The notes under the pieces: model-generated | Told to the model about the DNA's origin: nothing | What the model saw: only the letters and a program-made list of their open reading frames with translations | The model's database searches: none | Shown here: positions 26,378 through 34,762 of the stretch, piece by piece | Layout: each line of letters begins with the position of its first letter | Numbering within the stretch: position 1 is the stretch's first letter | Program-made: the position numbers and the translations under genes | Assembly (NCBI GenBank): GCA_020635085.1 | Contig: JACKAL010000009.1 | Coordinates: 1-54,145 of the forward strand | Length of the DNA stretch: 54,145 nt | Source: Pseudobdellovibrionaceae bacterium | GTDB lineage: Bacteria; Bdellovibrionota; Bdellovibrionia; Bdellovibrionales; JAGQZY01 | Direction of reading: 5' to 3'

Positions 26378-26408
26378 GGGCGGATTATTTTCCGCCCATG
26401 ATTTTTTT
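26378..26408 (+). terminator. intrinsic terminator containing the stop codon of the convergent helicase gene
   Basis: A 7-bp GC-rich stem (GGGCGGA 26378-26384, TCCGCCC 26391-26397) with TTATTT as loop is followed by ATGATTTTTTT on the plus strand. It ends the cysteine-repeat transcript. The helicase stop codon TAA (minus strand, 26385-26387) lies in the loop, so the same bases encode the helicase C-terminus. Confidence 0.85.
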
Positions 26409-28076
26409 CACAGAAGAAGTAATCTTACTCCACAGCGATTTTTTACCACTCGCGGAAGACGAAGAGGACTTTCCACTTTGTGAAGATCGTGGTTTTTGTG
26501 AGTAACGTTTCTTGTTCTGATGCGAACGATTCCCTTGTGATCCTCCAGGAGACGAAGATTTATCGCGACGATTGTCTTTTTGCGAATGGCGACCTGTGCG
26601 ACGATCGCGATGCTGATTGCGTGATGATTCTTTATTTTCTCCTGTAGTGCCTTCAGTCGCTCCCGTACCGGCCCCGTGGCCTTTGTTTTTGTCGTACTCT
26701 TTGCGACGATTGTCGTTACGACCACGTGAGCCGCCCTCGTGACGATCACGCGATCCCGGTCGGCGGCGTCCATCACCATGTTTTCCACCACCACTGCGAC
26801 CGCCGCGATCATTGCCACCACGGCCACTACCACCAGAAGCACTCATGCCATTAAATTTGCGAAATTCTTCGCGCGACATCGGTTTAAATTCGGTGAGGAG
26901 ATCCGTATCTTCGAGCCACAAGGTTTCTAATTTCTCTTTGAGATAATCTTGAATGCGCCCCAAAGCTTCTACGTCTTTATCGGATACAAAACTAAACGCA
27001 CGGCCCTTTTGCTCGGCGCGTCCCGTACGTCCAATACGATGAACATAGTTTTCTGCATCATCGGGAAGTTCAAAGTTAATCACCATGTCCACGCCTTTAA
27101 TATCCAGACCGCGTGCCGCCACGTCAGTGGCCACCATGATGTTGTGTTTGTTCTCGCCTTTGAAGTTTTCCAACACGCGATTGCGCTGCGCTTGGGTCAT
27201 AAGGCTTGAGATACCCAACGCTGGATAGCCATTGTCGTTTAAAAACTGGGTGATGCGTGGAATACTATTTTTAAAATTACTAAAAATAATCAGCTGTTGG
27301 GGATTATATTTTTTTATAATCGACAAAAGAAACTTTGGTTTCTCGTCGCTTCCCAAATGAAGAATACTATCGTCGATGTTTTCCGTGGTCACTTTGTCAC
27401 GGCTCACATCCACCTGTACAGGGTTGGAGTGGGCTTGGTACGCCATTTCGGTCACACTAAAATTAAGCGTAGCGCTAAACATGAGGAGTTGGCGATCTTC
27501 CGGCACGCGTTTTAAAACAAAAAACACATCTTGCTGAAAACCCATATCAAACATGCGGTCGGCTTCGTCTAAAACCAAAGCGCGCACACTTTTAAAATCA
27601 ACAAACCCTTCTTTATAAAGATCGATCAAACGACCCGGTGTAGCGATCAAAAACTGAAAAGGCTTCGCCAGCGCTGCCTTTTGTTCGTCGTAACCCACAC
27701 CACCATAAAGGAACACGCCTTCCATTGTGGTGAATTGCGCAAGCTTCTTAAAGTTCTCATGAACTTGCGTGACAAGTTCACGCGTTGGCACAAGGATCAA
27801 AACAAAATTGTTTGGTTGCCAGTCCAAAAAAGCATTGGCTTTGTCTTCTTCCGCCTCAGAGGGTGATTTGAGTATGCGGTCGATAAGGGGAATCAAAAAA
27901 GCAGCGGTTTTTCCCGTACCTGTTTGCGCAAGTCCAGCAATATCTTGCCCTTTTTGAATGAGTGGTAAGCATTTTTCTTGTATCGGTGTGCAGGTGGTAA
28001 ATCCGAGGGCATCGATGGCCTCTTGCAACTTGGGATGAACATGAAAATCCGCGAAAGTTTTGTTGCTATCTGTCAT
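26385..28076 (-). CDS. DEAD-box RNA helicase (RhlE-like)
   Basis: 563 residues from the ATG at 28076. It is an ATP-dependent RNA-unwinding enzyme for ribosome assembly or RNA decay. Motifs in order: Q motif (TFADFHVHPKLQEAI ... CTPIQ), AQTGTGKT, PTREL, VLDEADRMFD, SAT, and HRIGRTGR near residue 350. From about residue 415 the tail is a long RG/S/K-rich, low-complexity arm of ~150 residues, typical of RNA-binding extensions in RhlE-type helicases. It lies 188 nt after an alpha/beta hydrolase gene on the same strand, probably with its own promoter. Confidence 0.93.
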   Translation of the reverse strand: MTDSNKTFADFHVHPKLQEAIDALGFTTCTPIQEKCLPLIQKGQDIAGLAQTGTGKTAAFLIPLIDRILKSPSEAEEDKANAFLDWQPNNFVLILVPTRELVTQVHENFKKLAQFTTMEGVFLYGGVGYDEQKAALAKPFQFLIATPGRLIDLYKEGFVDFKSVRALVLDEADRMFDMGFQQDVFFVLKRVPEDRQLLMFSATLNFSVTEMAYQAHSNPVQVDVSRDKVTTENIDDSILHLGSDEKPKFLLSIIKKYNPQQLIIFSNFKNSIPRITQFLNDNGYPALGISSLMTQAQRNRVLENFKGENKHNIMVATDVAARGLDIKGVDMVINFELPDDAENYVHRIGRTGRAEQKGRAFSFVSDKDVEALGRIQDYLKEKLETLWLEDTDLLTEFKPMSREEFRKFNGMSASGGSGRGGNDRGGRSGGGKHGDGRRRPGSRDRHEGGSRGRNDNRRKEYDKNKGHGAGTGATEGTTGENKESSRNQHRDRRTGRHSQKDNRRDKSSSPGGSQGNRSHQNKKRYSQKPRSSQSGKSSSSSASGKKSLWSKITSSVKKIMGGK

Positions 28077-28264
28077 AACTGTTTCCAAAATATATAATCC
28101 TCTCCTGATCCGTGATCAGAGTGACCTGACTCGCAGGACATACTGCTGTCTAGGTCGTAAAACCTCATTTTTAGCTCAAAATGTAACATCGTCGATCCCA
28201 TTTTGCCACCCCGAAAGAGCACTCCGTAAAAGCAAAATTTTTAAAAATGGAGCTTGTAGGCGCA

Positions 28265-29059
28265 TTACAGAAAATCCGCAAGAGCCTCTATCGTTTCCTG
28301 GGGCTTATCAGCGTGCACCCAATGCCCCGCCCCAGGGACTTCAACCCCCAAAATGTGCAGATTTCGTCTTAATATTTCCTCAAAGAGATCCTGCGGTAAA
28401 TCTGCGGACTTTTCACCGCGTATCCATAACGTGGGAACTGTTAACGCCTCTACCTGCGGCCACTGATTGAGCGTGCGCGCCTTCCATAGAGTTTCTAAAA
28501 TCCCAGGACGACTAAACTTCCAGGTAAATTCCCCATTCGCTTTCTGTTCGATGTTGGCATAAAAAAACTGTTTCAAAGTTTCGTTTTTGTATTTCTGTAA
28601 AAACTCCGTGTCAAAAAAGGTGCGGGCCTCGTCACGACTGGCAAAAGGCACCGGCACACTGTTGATTTTTTCCTCAATAGCCGTCATAGAGCGGATATCA
28701 GACACGGGTCCAATATCGACCACCACGAGCTTTTCTATTCTTTGGGGAAATCGCGACGCCACCTCTATGGCCACCCGTCCCCCCATGGAATGCCCCACCA
28801 AGGAGGCTTTTTCCCACCCCAAACCATCTAAAATAGTCACAAAATCCTGAGCATACTCAGCAATGCTATAACCTGTGGTTGGTTGGGGTGATTTGCCATG
28901 CCCCCGCTGATCATAGAGGAGCACCTGAAAACGTGACTCGAAGTGACGAGCCACACCTCGCCAATTGCTGGCAAAACCCATTAAGCCATGTAAAAATACA
29001 ACTTTTGGATTGGCATCTTGACCATGAATTTGGTAGTTAAAACCATTCAATTGCGACAT
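28265..29059 (-). CDS. alpha/beta hydrolase (YbfF-like esterase)
   Basis: 264 residues from the ATG at 29059. An earlier in-frame start at 29104 would run into the divergent pcnB gene. It has VVFLHGLMGFASNWRG with the oxyanion HG, nucleophile elbow GHSMGG, a likely acid in the TLWIRGEKSADLP strand, and the histidine in GAGHWVHADKPQE. The family hydrolyses acyl esters or thioesters in the cytoplasm; the substrate is unknown. It shares a 26-nt divergent spacer with pcnB, so the two promoters must overlap the coding ends. Confidence 0.85.
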   Translation of the reverse strand: MSQLNGFNYQIHGQDANPKVVFLHGLMGFASNWRGVARHFESRFQVLLYDQRGHGKSPQPTTGYSIAEYAQDFVTILDGLGWEKASLVGHSMGGRVAIEVASRFPQRIEKLVVVDIGPVSDIRSMTAIEEKINSVPVPFASRDEARTFFDTEFLQKYKNETLKQFFYANIEQKANGEFTWKFSRPGILETLWKARTLNQWPQVEALTVPTLWIRGEKSADLPQDLFEEILRRNLHILGVEVPGAGHWVHADKPQETIEALADFL

Positions 29060-29085
29060 TTTTAACCATCTGAGGCGAACCCATA

Positions 29086-30264
29086 GTGAAACCCACCTTG
29101 TCACCTGAAAATATTGATTCTGTAGCCCTAGACATAGTGTCGCGCCTGCAAAAAAACAACTTCACTACCTATTTAGTGGGAGGCTGCGTTAGAGATCTTC
29201 TTGTAGGTATAACTCCTAAGGATTTCGACATTGTCACCATGGCGCGCCCCGAGCAAGTGCAAAAAATTATTCGCCCCTCGTTTATTATCGGGCGCCGCTT
29301 TCGCCTGGTCCTTGTCCGTCGCTATCAGCAACAATACGAAATCGCCACTTTCCGTGCCCTCACCTATCAGAACGAAGACAACCCCGATGAATTTGACGAA
29401 AACATTTACGGTGAACCCCAAGAAGATGCTCTTCGTAGGGATTTTACTATCAATGGCCTTTTCTACGATCCCATCAAAAATGAAACCATCGATTACACGC
29501 AAGGTATGGATGACATCTCCAAGCGTATGATCCGCATGATCGGTGATCCCATCGAGCGTATTGAGCAAGATCCTATCCGCATTTTGCGCGCCCTCCGCTT
29601 GGCTCATCGCACAGGATTTCAAATTGAGCCCAGTCTACGTCAGGGCATGCAGCAAAAAGCAGAGCTTCTCAAAACAGCGGTGCTTCCGCGCGTGCGCGAA
29701 GAGATTTTAAAAATTCTGCGTCTTCCCTCCCCTCATCTCACCCTCATCGAAGGAAGCGATATGGGAATCTTTGCTAATATCGCGCCACGCCTATCTGAAA
29801 CTTTACTCGATCCCGAACGCTCCACCGACTTTGTGAACTTGCTTCGAGTGGGGCTTGATGCCGTAGGACGCGAGAGTGAGCCTGCTGATCTTTATGCCGT
29901 TCTTCTTTATGCTTACTTAGCCAGTAATAAAAAAGACTGGTGCACTTCACTCAGTACCTCTTTTGAAGAAACGTTTATCGATTTTATTCGTACCGAGCTT
30001 GGTATGCACAAAAATGAATTTGAACTTTTTGAACAAACCATTGGTCTGCTGCGGCAACTGATCAAACATGGTGACCCCAGTAAACTCCGCACTCGCCACC
30101 GCGTCCATCTTGCCAATAACCGCGCCTTCCCATTGGCTTTAACATTTGCCCAATCTTTTCATCATCTGGAGCCCAGTTTATTGCATCGCTGGGCCAATGT
30201 TCTCCACCCAGAAAAAGAGGGCCCTTCTTCTGCAGACACAAGAAAACCTGATAACCGCCACTAG
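29086..30264 (+). CDS. pcnB: poly(A) polymerase / nucleotidyltransferase PcnB
   Basis: 392 residues starting at a GTG with GAGG 10 nt upstream. The N-terminal class II nucleotidyltransferase core shows YLVGGCVRDLLVG, the metal-binding pair in PKDFDIVT, IIGRRFRLVLV (the RRFRLV form typical of PcnB rather than CCA-adding enzymes), RRDFTINGLFYDP and RILRALRLAHRTGF. PcnB adds 3' A tails that promote RNA decay. No HD domain is seen. It stands alone on the plus strand, followed 180 nt later by tatA. Confidence 0.88.
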   Translation: MKPTLSPENIDSVALDIVSRLQKNNFTTYLVGGCVRDLLVGITPKDFDIVTMARPEQVQKIIRPSFIIGRRFRLVLVRRYQQQYEIATFRALTYQNEDNPDEFDENIYGEPQEDALRRDFTINGLFYDPIKNETIDYTQGMDDISKRMIRMIGDPIERIEQDPIRILRALRLAHRTGFQIEPSLRQGMQQKAELLKTAVLPRVREEILKILRLPSPHLTLIEGSDMGIFANIAPRLSETLLDPERSTDFVNLLRVGLDAVGRESEPADLYAVLLYAYLASNKKDWCTSLSTSFEETFIDFIRTELGMHKNEFELFEQTIGLLRQLIKHGDPSKLRTRHRVHLANNRAFPLALTFAQSFHHLEPSLLHRWANVLHPEKEGPSSADTRKPDNRH

Positions 30265-30335
30265 GCCCATCAATTCCGTTTTTTTCATTAAAAGACCCTT
30301 CAATAAAGACAGACCAAAGCACTGCGTCCGACGGG

Positions 30336-30364
30336 TAGACACCTGACTTAAGATCCGTTATAGT
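30336..30364 (+). promoter_or_regulatory. sigma-70-type promoter for tatA
   Basis: TAGACA (30336-30341), a spacer of exactly 17 nt, and TATAGT (30359-30364) each match the consensus at five of six positions. Transcription would begin near 30371, leaving a ~75-nt leader before the tatA ATG. Confidence 0.65.
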
Positions 30365-30445
30365 CTCGCCGATAAGTAAGCATGTGTGTTTTTCATACTA
30401 ACCCACACAGGAGACGGCACACGGGGCCGAAATGAGGTACGCATT

Positions 30446-30682
30446 ATGAGTGGTTCACATATTTTTTTATTGGCAGTGATTGTTGTTGTTTTTGTTTTAG
30501 GTCCGGCCAAACTTCCTCAATTGGGTCGCTCGTTGGGTGACGCGATTCGTGGCTTTAAAAAAGGTATGGCTGGCGAAGATGAAGACGAAATCGATGTCAC
30601 TCATTCGTCTAAAGAAAAACTACGCGAAGGGATGCGTAACGAATCCACCGCACAAAAACAAACGAATAAAGAAAAAGTTTAG
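30446..30682 (+). CDS. tatA: Sec-independent protein translocase subunit TatA
   Basis: 78 residues from the ATG at 30446 (TGAGG upstream). A single N-terminal membrane helix (HIFLLAVIVVVFVLG), the hinge GPAKLPQLGRSLGDAIRGFKKGM and an acidic then basic cytoplasmic tail are standard for TatA, which forms the pore of the twin-arginine system. TatB would be longer. tatB and tatC are not adjacent. A Tat substrate is encoded elsewhere in this window (1-695). Confidence 0.92.
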   Translation: MSGSHIFLLAVIVVVFVLGPAKLPQLGRSLGDAIRGFKKGMAGEDEDEIDVTHSSKEKLREGMRNESTAQKQTNKEKV

Positions 30683-30690
30683 AACATTCC

Positions 30691-31890
30691 CTAGTGTCCT
30701 GCCCTTAAATAATTACCCCAAGCAATATCAAAGGCATCGTGGCCCGATGGCACACTAATTTTAGGAGCAATGCCTTTTTTCTCAATAAATCGACCATCAC
30801 GGTAAGCGTTATAAGAAATTGCCATCTGGATTTGAATTCCAGAATTCTTAAGCACGAGTCGACCATTATTACCAAAGTGCACATAGCCTGCCGTCTGCTC
30901 GCCTACCGTTACAGCCAGTGGATTATTTTCGAAAAAATCCACTGTACTTTCACAACTGGAAGCACATCCAGCATCGACTAAAATATAAATCGGCTTTCTT
31001 TGACTTTTTGCGAAACTAAACTCTTCGCCATAATCTTTTTGACTGGTGTATTCCTGTGCCTTCTGTCCATCGAGAACAGCATCTTGCTCAAGAGTGAATT
31101 TTTCGCGCAGATTATGCACATAAGTAGGCGCCTCTTTACCTTCCGCTAATGCTTTTTGTTCCATAAGGGTAAAAAGATTAATAAAGAGTTGTAAGGACTC
31201 AGGCGTATAACTCGACCACTGTGGCAGGTAGGGATCCTTTAGTTCGCCACCAGCCATGAAGTTGGCAAGCTCCCGACCGATAGTATCATCTCCCCCACTA
31301 TTACCTCGCAAATCGAGAATCACCAGGTCCACCCCATTGATTTGCTTTTGAATAGCCTCCATAAAGCCATTCCATTCTTGGCTTTGACTGTTGGGAAATT
31401 CTAAAATCGAAATCAGCAGGGCCATTTTGTTTTTTTTCTTTTGTCGGCGCACGTCCCAGATTTTCCCTTGCTTGCGATAATAATTACTCCCCACATTAGG
31501 CAATTGACGGCGTCGGCTGACAAAACAACTGCGATCATTAAATCGCGCACGCAAATGATTGTCGGAAACCTCTTGAAAATAATAAGCTATCTGATGACAC
31601 AAGCTTTGTACCGTGACCGGATCAGAAATATAATGAATACGATCACGCAATTCTAAGAATTCGTCTTTAGGTAAAAAGCGCCGCCCACTGTAAGCGTGGT
31701 CGAGAGCGTAGAGGAGTTGTTCTTTATCGTAAGTGAGCTCATCTTCGCTCAATGCTTTTGTAACATCTTTGTTGATCGTATCTGGCAACTTCATAAAACG
31801 GTAATCACGTTTAAAATAAGGTAGGCTCGCGCATGATACCAGGATCAACAGAAGACTGAGTTGAAAAAGCAAACTCCCAATACGCAACAT
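30691..31890 (-). CDS. S41-like peptidase lipoprotein
   Basis: 399 residues with a lipoprotein signal (Cys20, LVSC). The C-terminal half has S41/tail-specific-protease features: VDLVILDLRGNSGGDDTIG, the nucleophile region ILVDAGCASSCESTVDFF, and VGEQTAGYVHFGN followed by GIAPKISVPSG. The lysine of the classical Ser-Lys dyad (family GK after the glutamate) is not visible, so a tricorn-type Ser/Glu arrangement or loss of activity is possible. Its ATG lies 3 nt after the transketolase stop, so they are co-transcribed. It ends 8 nt from convergent tatA. Confidence 0.78.
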   Translation of the reverse strand: MLRIGSLLFQLSLLLILVSCASLPYFKRDYRFMKLPDTINKDVTKALSEDELTYDKEQLLYALDHAYSGRRFLPKDEFLELRDRIHYISDPVTVQSLCHQIAYYFQEVSDNHLRARFNDRSCFVSRRRQLPNVGSNYYRKQGKIWDVRRQKKKNKMALLISILEFPNSQSQEWNGFMEAIQKQINGVDLVILDLRGNSGGDDTIGRELANFMAGGELKDPYLPQWSSYTPESLQLFINLFTLMEQKALAEGKEAPTYVHNLREKFTLEQDAVLDGQKAQEYTSQKDYGEEFSFAKSQRKPIYILVDAGCASSCESTVDFFENNPLAVTVGEQTAGYVHFGNNGRLVLKNSGIQIQMAISYNAYRDGRFIEKKGIAPKISVPSGHDAFDIAWGNYLRAGH

Positions 31891-31893
31891 GCT

Positions 31894-33927
31894 TTATTTT
31901 ACCATACTCAAGGCCGCCTCAACCAACGCCTCTTCATTCATATGGTGAATCTTATAAAGATGATCCGCCTGATAAGAGCTACGTCCAAATTCATCGCTAG
32001 CACCTAAAGAGATCATTTTTTTTACCGCGACACCCTGATTTAATAAAGCTTGTGCTAAGTACGCAGACTGACCACCTATGCGCCGATGATCTTCTAATGA
32101 AACGATAAAACCTCCGCTCTGACTCACAGCTTGGGATATGGTCTTCACATCTGGGTGATTCATAATCGACGGGTTAATTAAAATGGTTCCAATGTTATGT
32201 TTTGCTGCCAGTATTTTTGCGGCCTTTACACCATATGCTAACAAAGAGCCGCCAACTACTAATGTAACACTTTTTGAAAAGTCCTTGCTATTATCGCTCA
32301 CCACTTGTGCGGCACCCAATTGATACTGCGCCCCTGTGACAAAGGCCGGTGGAAACGTTTCACGTCCTAAAAAGAAAATTGTCGAACGCGGTGTCTTACC
32401 CGCTTTGCGATCTTCTGTGAATCGAGTAAGGGTTTGTGTCAATAGCGCATACGCTTCTTCCGCACACGTTAGAGTATAAACATCCACATGAGGAATAGCT
32501 CCCAACATAGCAACATAAGCCAACGCTTGGTGAGACGCTCCATCGGCGGCATCCTGAAATCCTGTATGAGAAAAAATACCAATCACCGGTGCTTCCGAAA
32601 GACCACTCATAATAAATGGTAACGCACCCTTTGTTACACCAAACTGAGCAAATGTATCTACAATGGGAATAAAACCCTGTTTGGATAAACCAATGGCAAC
32701 ACTCACCATATTGGCCTCGGCAATTCCTACTTCTAGTGCGTGCTGAGGAAATTTTTTACGAAACCCTTCGACACCCGTAGAGCCCTGTAAATCAGAGGAT
32801 ACAGAAATCACGGGTAGCCCTAATTTTTCTACGCCATCAATCAATGCTTTGGCCACACCATCTTGAATTTTAACAGGCTTCACGTCGCTGGCAGAACCTT
32901 CTGTCTTTTTTGCTTCCGCTTGCACCAACTCCTGCTCCCACTGTTTAAAAGCATGGGGCATTTCTTGGTCTTTATATATTTCTTGTAAAAATGCTGGTAG
33001 TTCATTAGCTGTTTTTAAAGGGAAACCGTGGCCACCGGAAGAAGAACTTTCTGTTTTTGCGACCCCTTTACCTTTAATTGTTTTCGCCCAAATAAAAATC
33101 GGCTGCTGTGGATTCTTTTTTACATCTTGATAGGCACTTTCTACTGTAGAAAAAACTTTTTGCAGATCATGACCATCTTCCACGTGAATGGTCTTCCAAC
33201 CGAGATCCTTCATCGCGCGGAATGTGGGCTCCATGGAAAAGCTGTCGCTATCAATGCGTCCTGACAATTTTGTATTATTATCACTGGCAATTAAAATAAA
33301 TGGACCTAATTTGCCCTTCGCCGCAAATCCAGGGATCGCCGCCATCGCTTCGCGGGCTTCCCCCTCCATACAACCTCCATCAGAGATTGTACAAATTGTT
33401 GTTCTGGGGTTCGAAGATAATCCCTCTGCCAACGCCAAGCCCTGGGCCTGTGGCAGTCCTGATCCCAACGGGCCATTACTAATATACACACCGTGTGGAT
33501 TTAAGTGCGCTTCTCCATGACCGGTGAATACGCTTTCGATCGAACGAAAACCACGAAGTGTTTCTAAAGAGGCACCACCCACATTGTAATTGGCTCTGAG
33601 TGCATAAATACCATTTTCACAATGACCAGCATCATTCACAAAATGAAACGCCTCACCCCACTGCTTTTTGTCTTTTTCACTTTGCCAAAACATAAAACCG
33701 AAAACAGACGACATAATTTCTGCAAATGCTGACGGACCGCCAAAGTGACTTGCCGCACCTCCTTGTACCGCCGCCATGTCCATCAATGCGATGAGCGCAC
33801 GCGTGGCTGTAGGGTTGGCTACCGCTAATGTTTCGCCCGATGCCGTTTTTACCGTTTTACCCCACTGCGGTTTTTGTGTGGGATTACCATGAAGTTTAGA
33901 AGTTACAGGAAGAGTATGAATAGACAT
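31894..33927 (-). CDS. tkt: transketolase
   Basis: 677 residues from the ATG at 33927 (AAAGGTGG upstream; open frame extends further but without family likeness). It transfers two-carbon ketol units in the pentose phosphate pathway using thiamine diphosphate and magnesium. TPP-binding features are SNGPLGSGLPQAQGLALAE and DGGCMEGEAREAMA with SDNN later. The pyrimidine-domain glutamate region is ALEVGIAEANMVSVAIGLS. The N-terminal GASHFGG replaces the common SGHPG, so it belongs to a divergent branch. It lies just downstream of a thiamine-type ABC transporter operon on the same strand. Confidence 0.9.
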   Translation of the reverse strand: MSIHTLPVTSKLHGNPTQKPQWGKTVKTASGETLAVANPTATRALIALMDMAAVQGGAASHFGGPSAFAEIMSSVFGFMFWQSEKDKKQWGEAFHFVNDAGHCENGIYALRANYNVGGASLETLRGFRSIESVFTGHGEAHLNPHGVYISNGPLGSGLPQAQGLALAEGLSSNPRTTICTISDGGCMEGEAREAMAAIPGFAAKGKLGPFILIASDNNTKLSGRIDSDSFSMEPTFRAMKDLGWKTIHVEDGHDLQKVFSTVESAYQDVKKNPQQPIFIWAKTIKGKGVAKTESSSSGGHGFPLKTANELPAFLQEIYKDQEMPHAFKQWEQELVQAEAKKTEGSASDVKPVKIQDGVAKALIDGVEKLGLPVISVSSDLQGSTGVEGFRKKFPQHALEVGIAEANMVSVAIGLSKQGFIPIVDTFAQFGVTKGALPFIMSGLSEAPVIGIFSHTGFQDAADGASHQALAYVAMLGAIPHVDVYTLTCAEEAYALLTQTLTRFTEDRKAGKTPRSTIFFLGRETFPPAFVTGAQYQLGAAQVVSDNSKDFSKSVTLVVGGSLLAYGVKAAKILAAKHNIGTILINPSIMNHPDVKTISQAVSQSGGFIVSLEDHRRIGGQSAYLAQALLNQGVAVKKMISLGASDEFGRSSYQADHLYKIHHMNEEALVEAALSMVK

Positions 33928-34041
33928 GAAAAACCACCTTTGTTTGCCAATGGACTGACATCCTTTTGGCGAAAATTCTAGTGAAACAGACACCGCTAAT
34001 GAAATAGTATTTGGCAACCGTTTTAACCTAAGATGAGAATA

Positions 34042-34085
34042 AAGTTGAAGAATTTCTCAGAAATTTCGAATAAATTCTTCAACTT
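34042..34085 (-). terminator. 14-bp inverted repeat after thiQ, probable terminator
   Basis: Perfect arms at 34042-34055 and 34072-34085 flank a 16-nt loop. The structure begins at the last base of the thiQ stop codon and is followed on the minus strand by TATTCTC, so the T-run is weak. It may terminate or stabilise the thiBPQ message. It lies upstream of transketolase and leaves room for a separate tkt promoter. Confidence 0.55.
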
Positions 34086-34762
34086 CATTCACTACGAGGG
34101 TTCTGCAAAAACTCTTCCGCTGTCGCACGTGCCACCAGCCTACCTTTTTCCAAAATAACAACATCCTGCGCCAAAGCCATGATGTCACTGCGATCATGGG
34201 TGACCAAAAGCACTCCGATCGGTTGTTCTTGCAAGATGGTTTTGAGTAATTTTCGGGCATCTGCACGCAAACTCTCATCCAAGGCTGAAAATGGCTCATC
34301 CAAAATTAAATAACGCGGATTTAAAATCAGGGCCCGAGCTAAAGCCACGCGCTGTTGCTCGCCGCCAGAAAGCACCCGCGCTTTGCGATCTAAGAGATCC
34401 TTCATTTTTAAAATCTCCGCCCAGTGCTGCAATTTTTTCTCGCCTTCTTGGAGGTTCTGTTTTTGTGCCTCAACAGGAAACAAAATATTTTCTCGCGCCG
34501 TAAGATGGGGAAATAATCCATAATGTTGGAGCACAACACCCAGTCGACGTTGCCAGCTTGGCAAACGTGCAATATCTGTATCGTGCCACTGCCATATTAA
34601 TGATGGCAGTATTTCTATTCCGGTAAGATAACGAATAATTGTGGTTTTCCCTGAGCCGGAAGGACCCCAGAGAACAGTGACGCGATCATCCGCCAGTGTC
34701 CAATCAGGAACATGGAGGACAAAATCCCCAAAATCTTTACATAAATTTTTGACGACTGACAT
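34085..34762 (-). CDS. thiQ: thiamine-type ABC transporter ATP-binding protein
   Basis: 225 residues from the ATG at 34762, with GGAGAG at good spacing. Walker A GPSGSGKTT at ~33-41, signature LSGGEQQRVALARAL, Walker B YLILDEPFSALD and the H-loop VTHDRSD are intact, so it is a competent ATPase. The start lies inside the end of the permease gene (26-nt overlap). The transporter type is taken from the ThiB-like binding protein two genes upstream; iron-type SfuC homologues look similar. Confidence 0.82.
   Translation of the reverse strand: MSVVKNLCKDFGDFVLHVPDWTLADDRVTVLWGPSGSGKTTIIRYLTGIEILPSLIWQWHDTDIARLPSWQRRLGVVLQHYGLFPHLTARENILFPVEAQKQNLQEGEKKLQHWAEILKMKDLLDRKARVLSGGEQQRVALARALILNPRYLILDEPFSALDESLRADARKLLKTILQEQPIGVLLVTHDRSDIMALAQDVVILEKGRLVARATAEEFLQNPRSE

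Noticed and set aside
26408..26842. 144-codon frame within the helicase tail
   Set aside because: It arises from the repetitive arginine/glycine-rich coding of the helicase extension; same strand, different frame, low complexity.
28060..28470. 136-codon plus-strand frame between helicase and hydrolase
   Set aside because: It mostly lies antisense to the hydrolase C-terminus and has no ribosome site or domain likeness.
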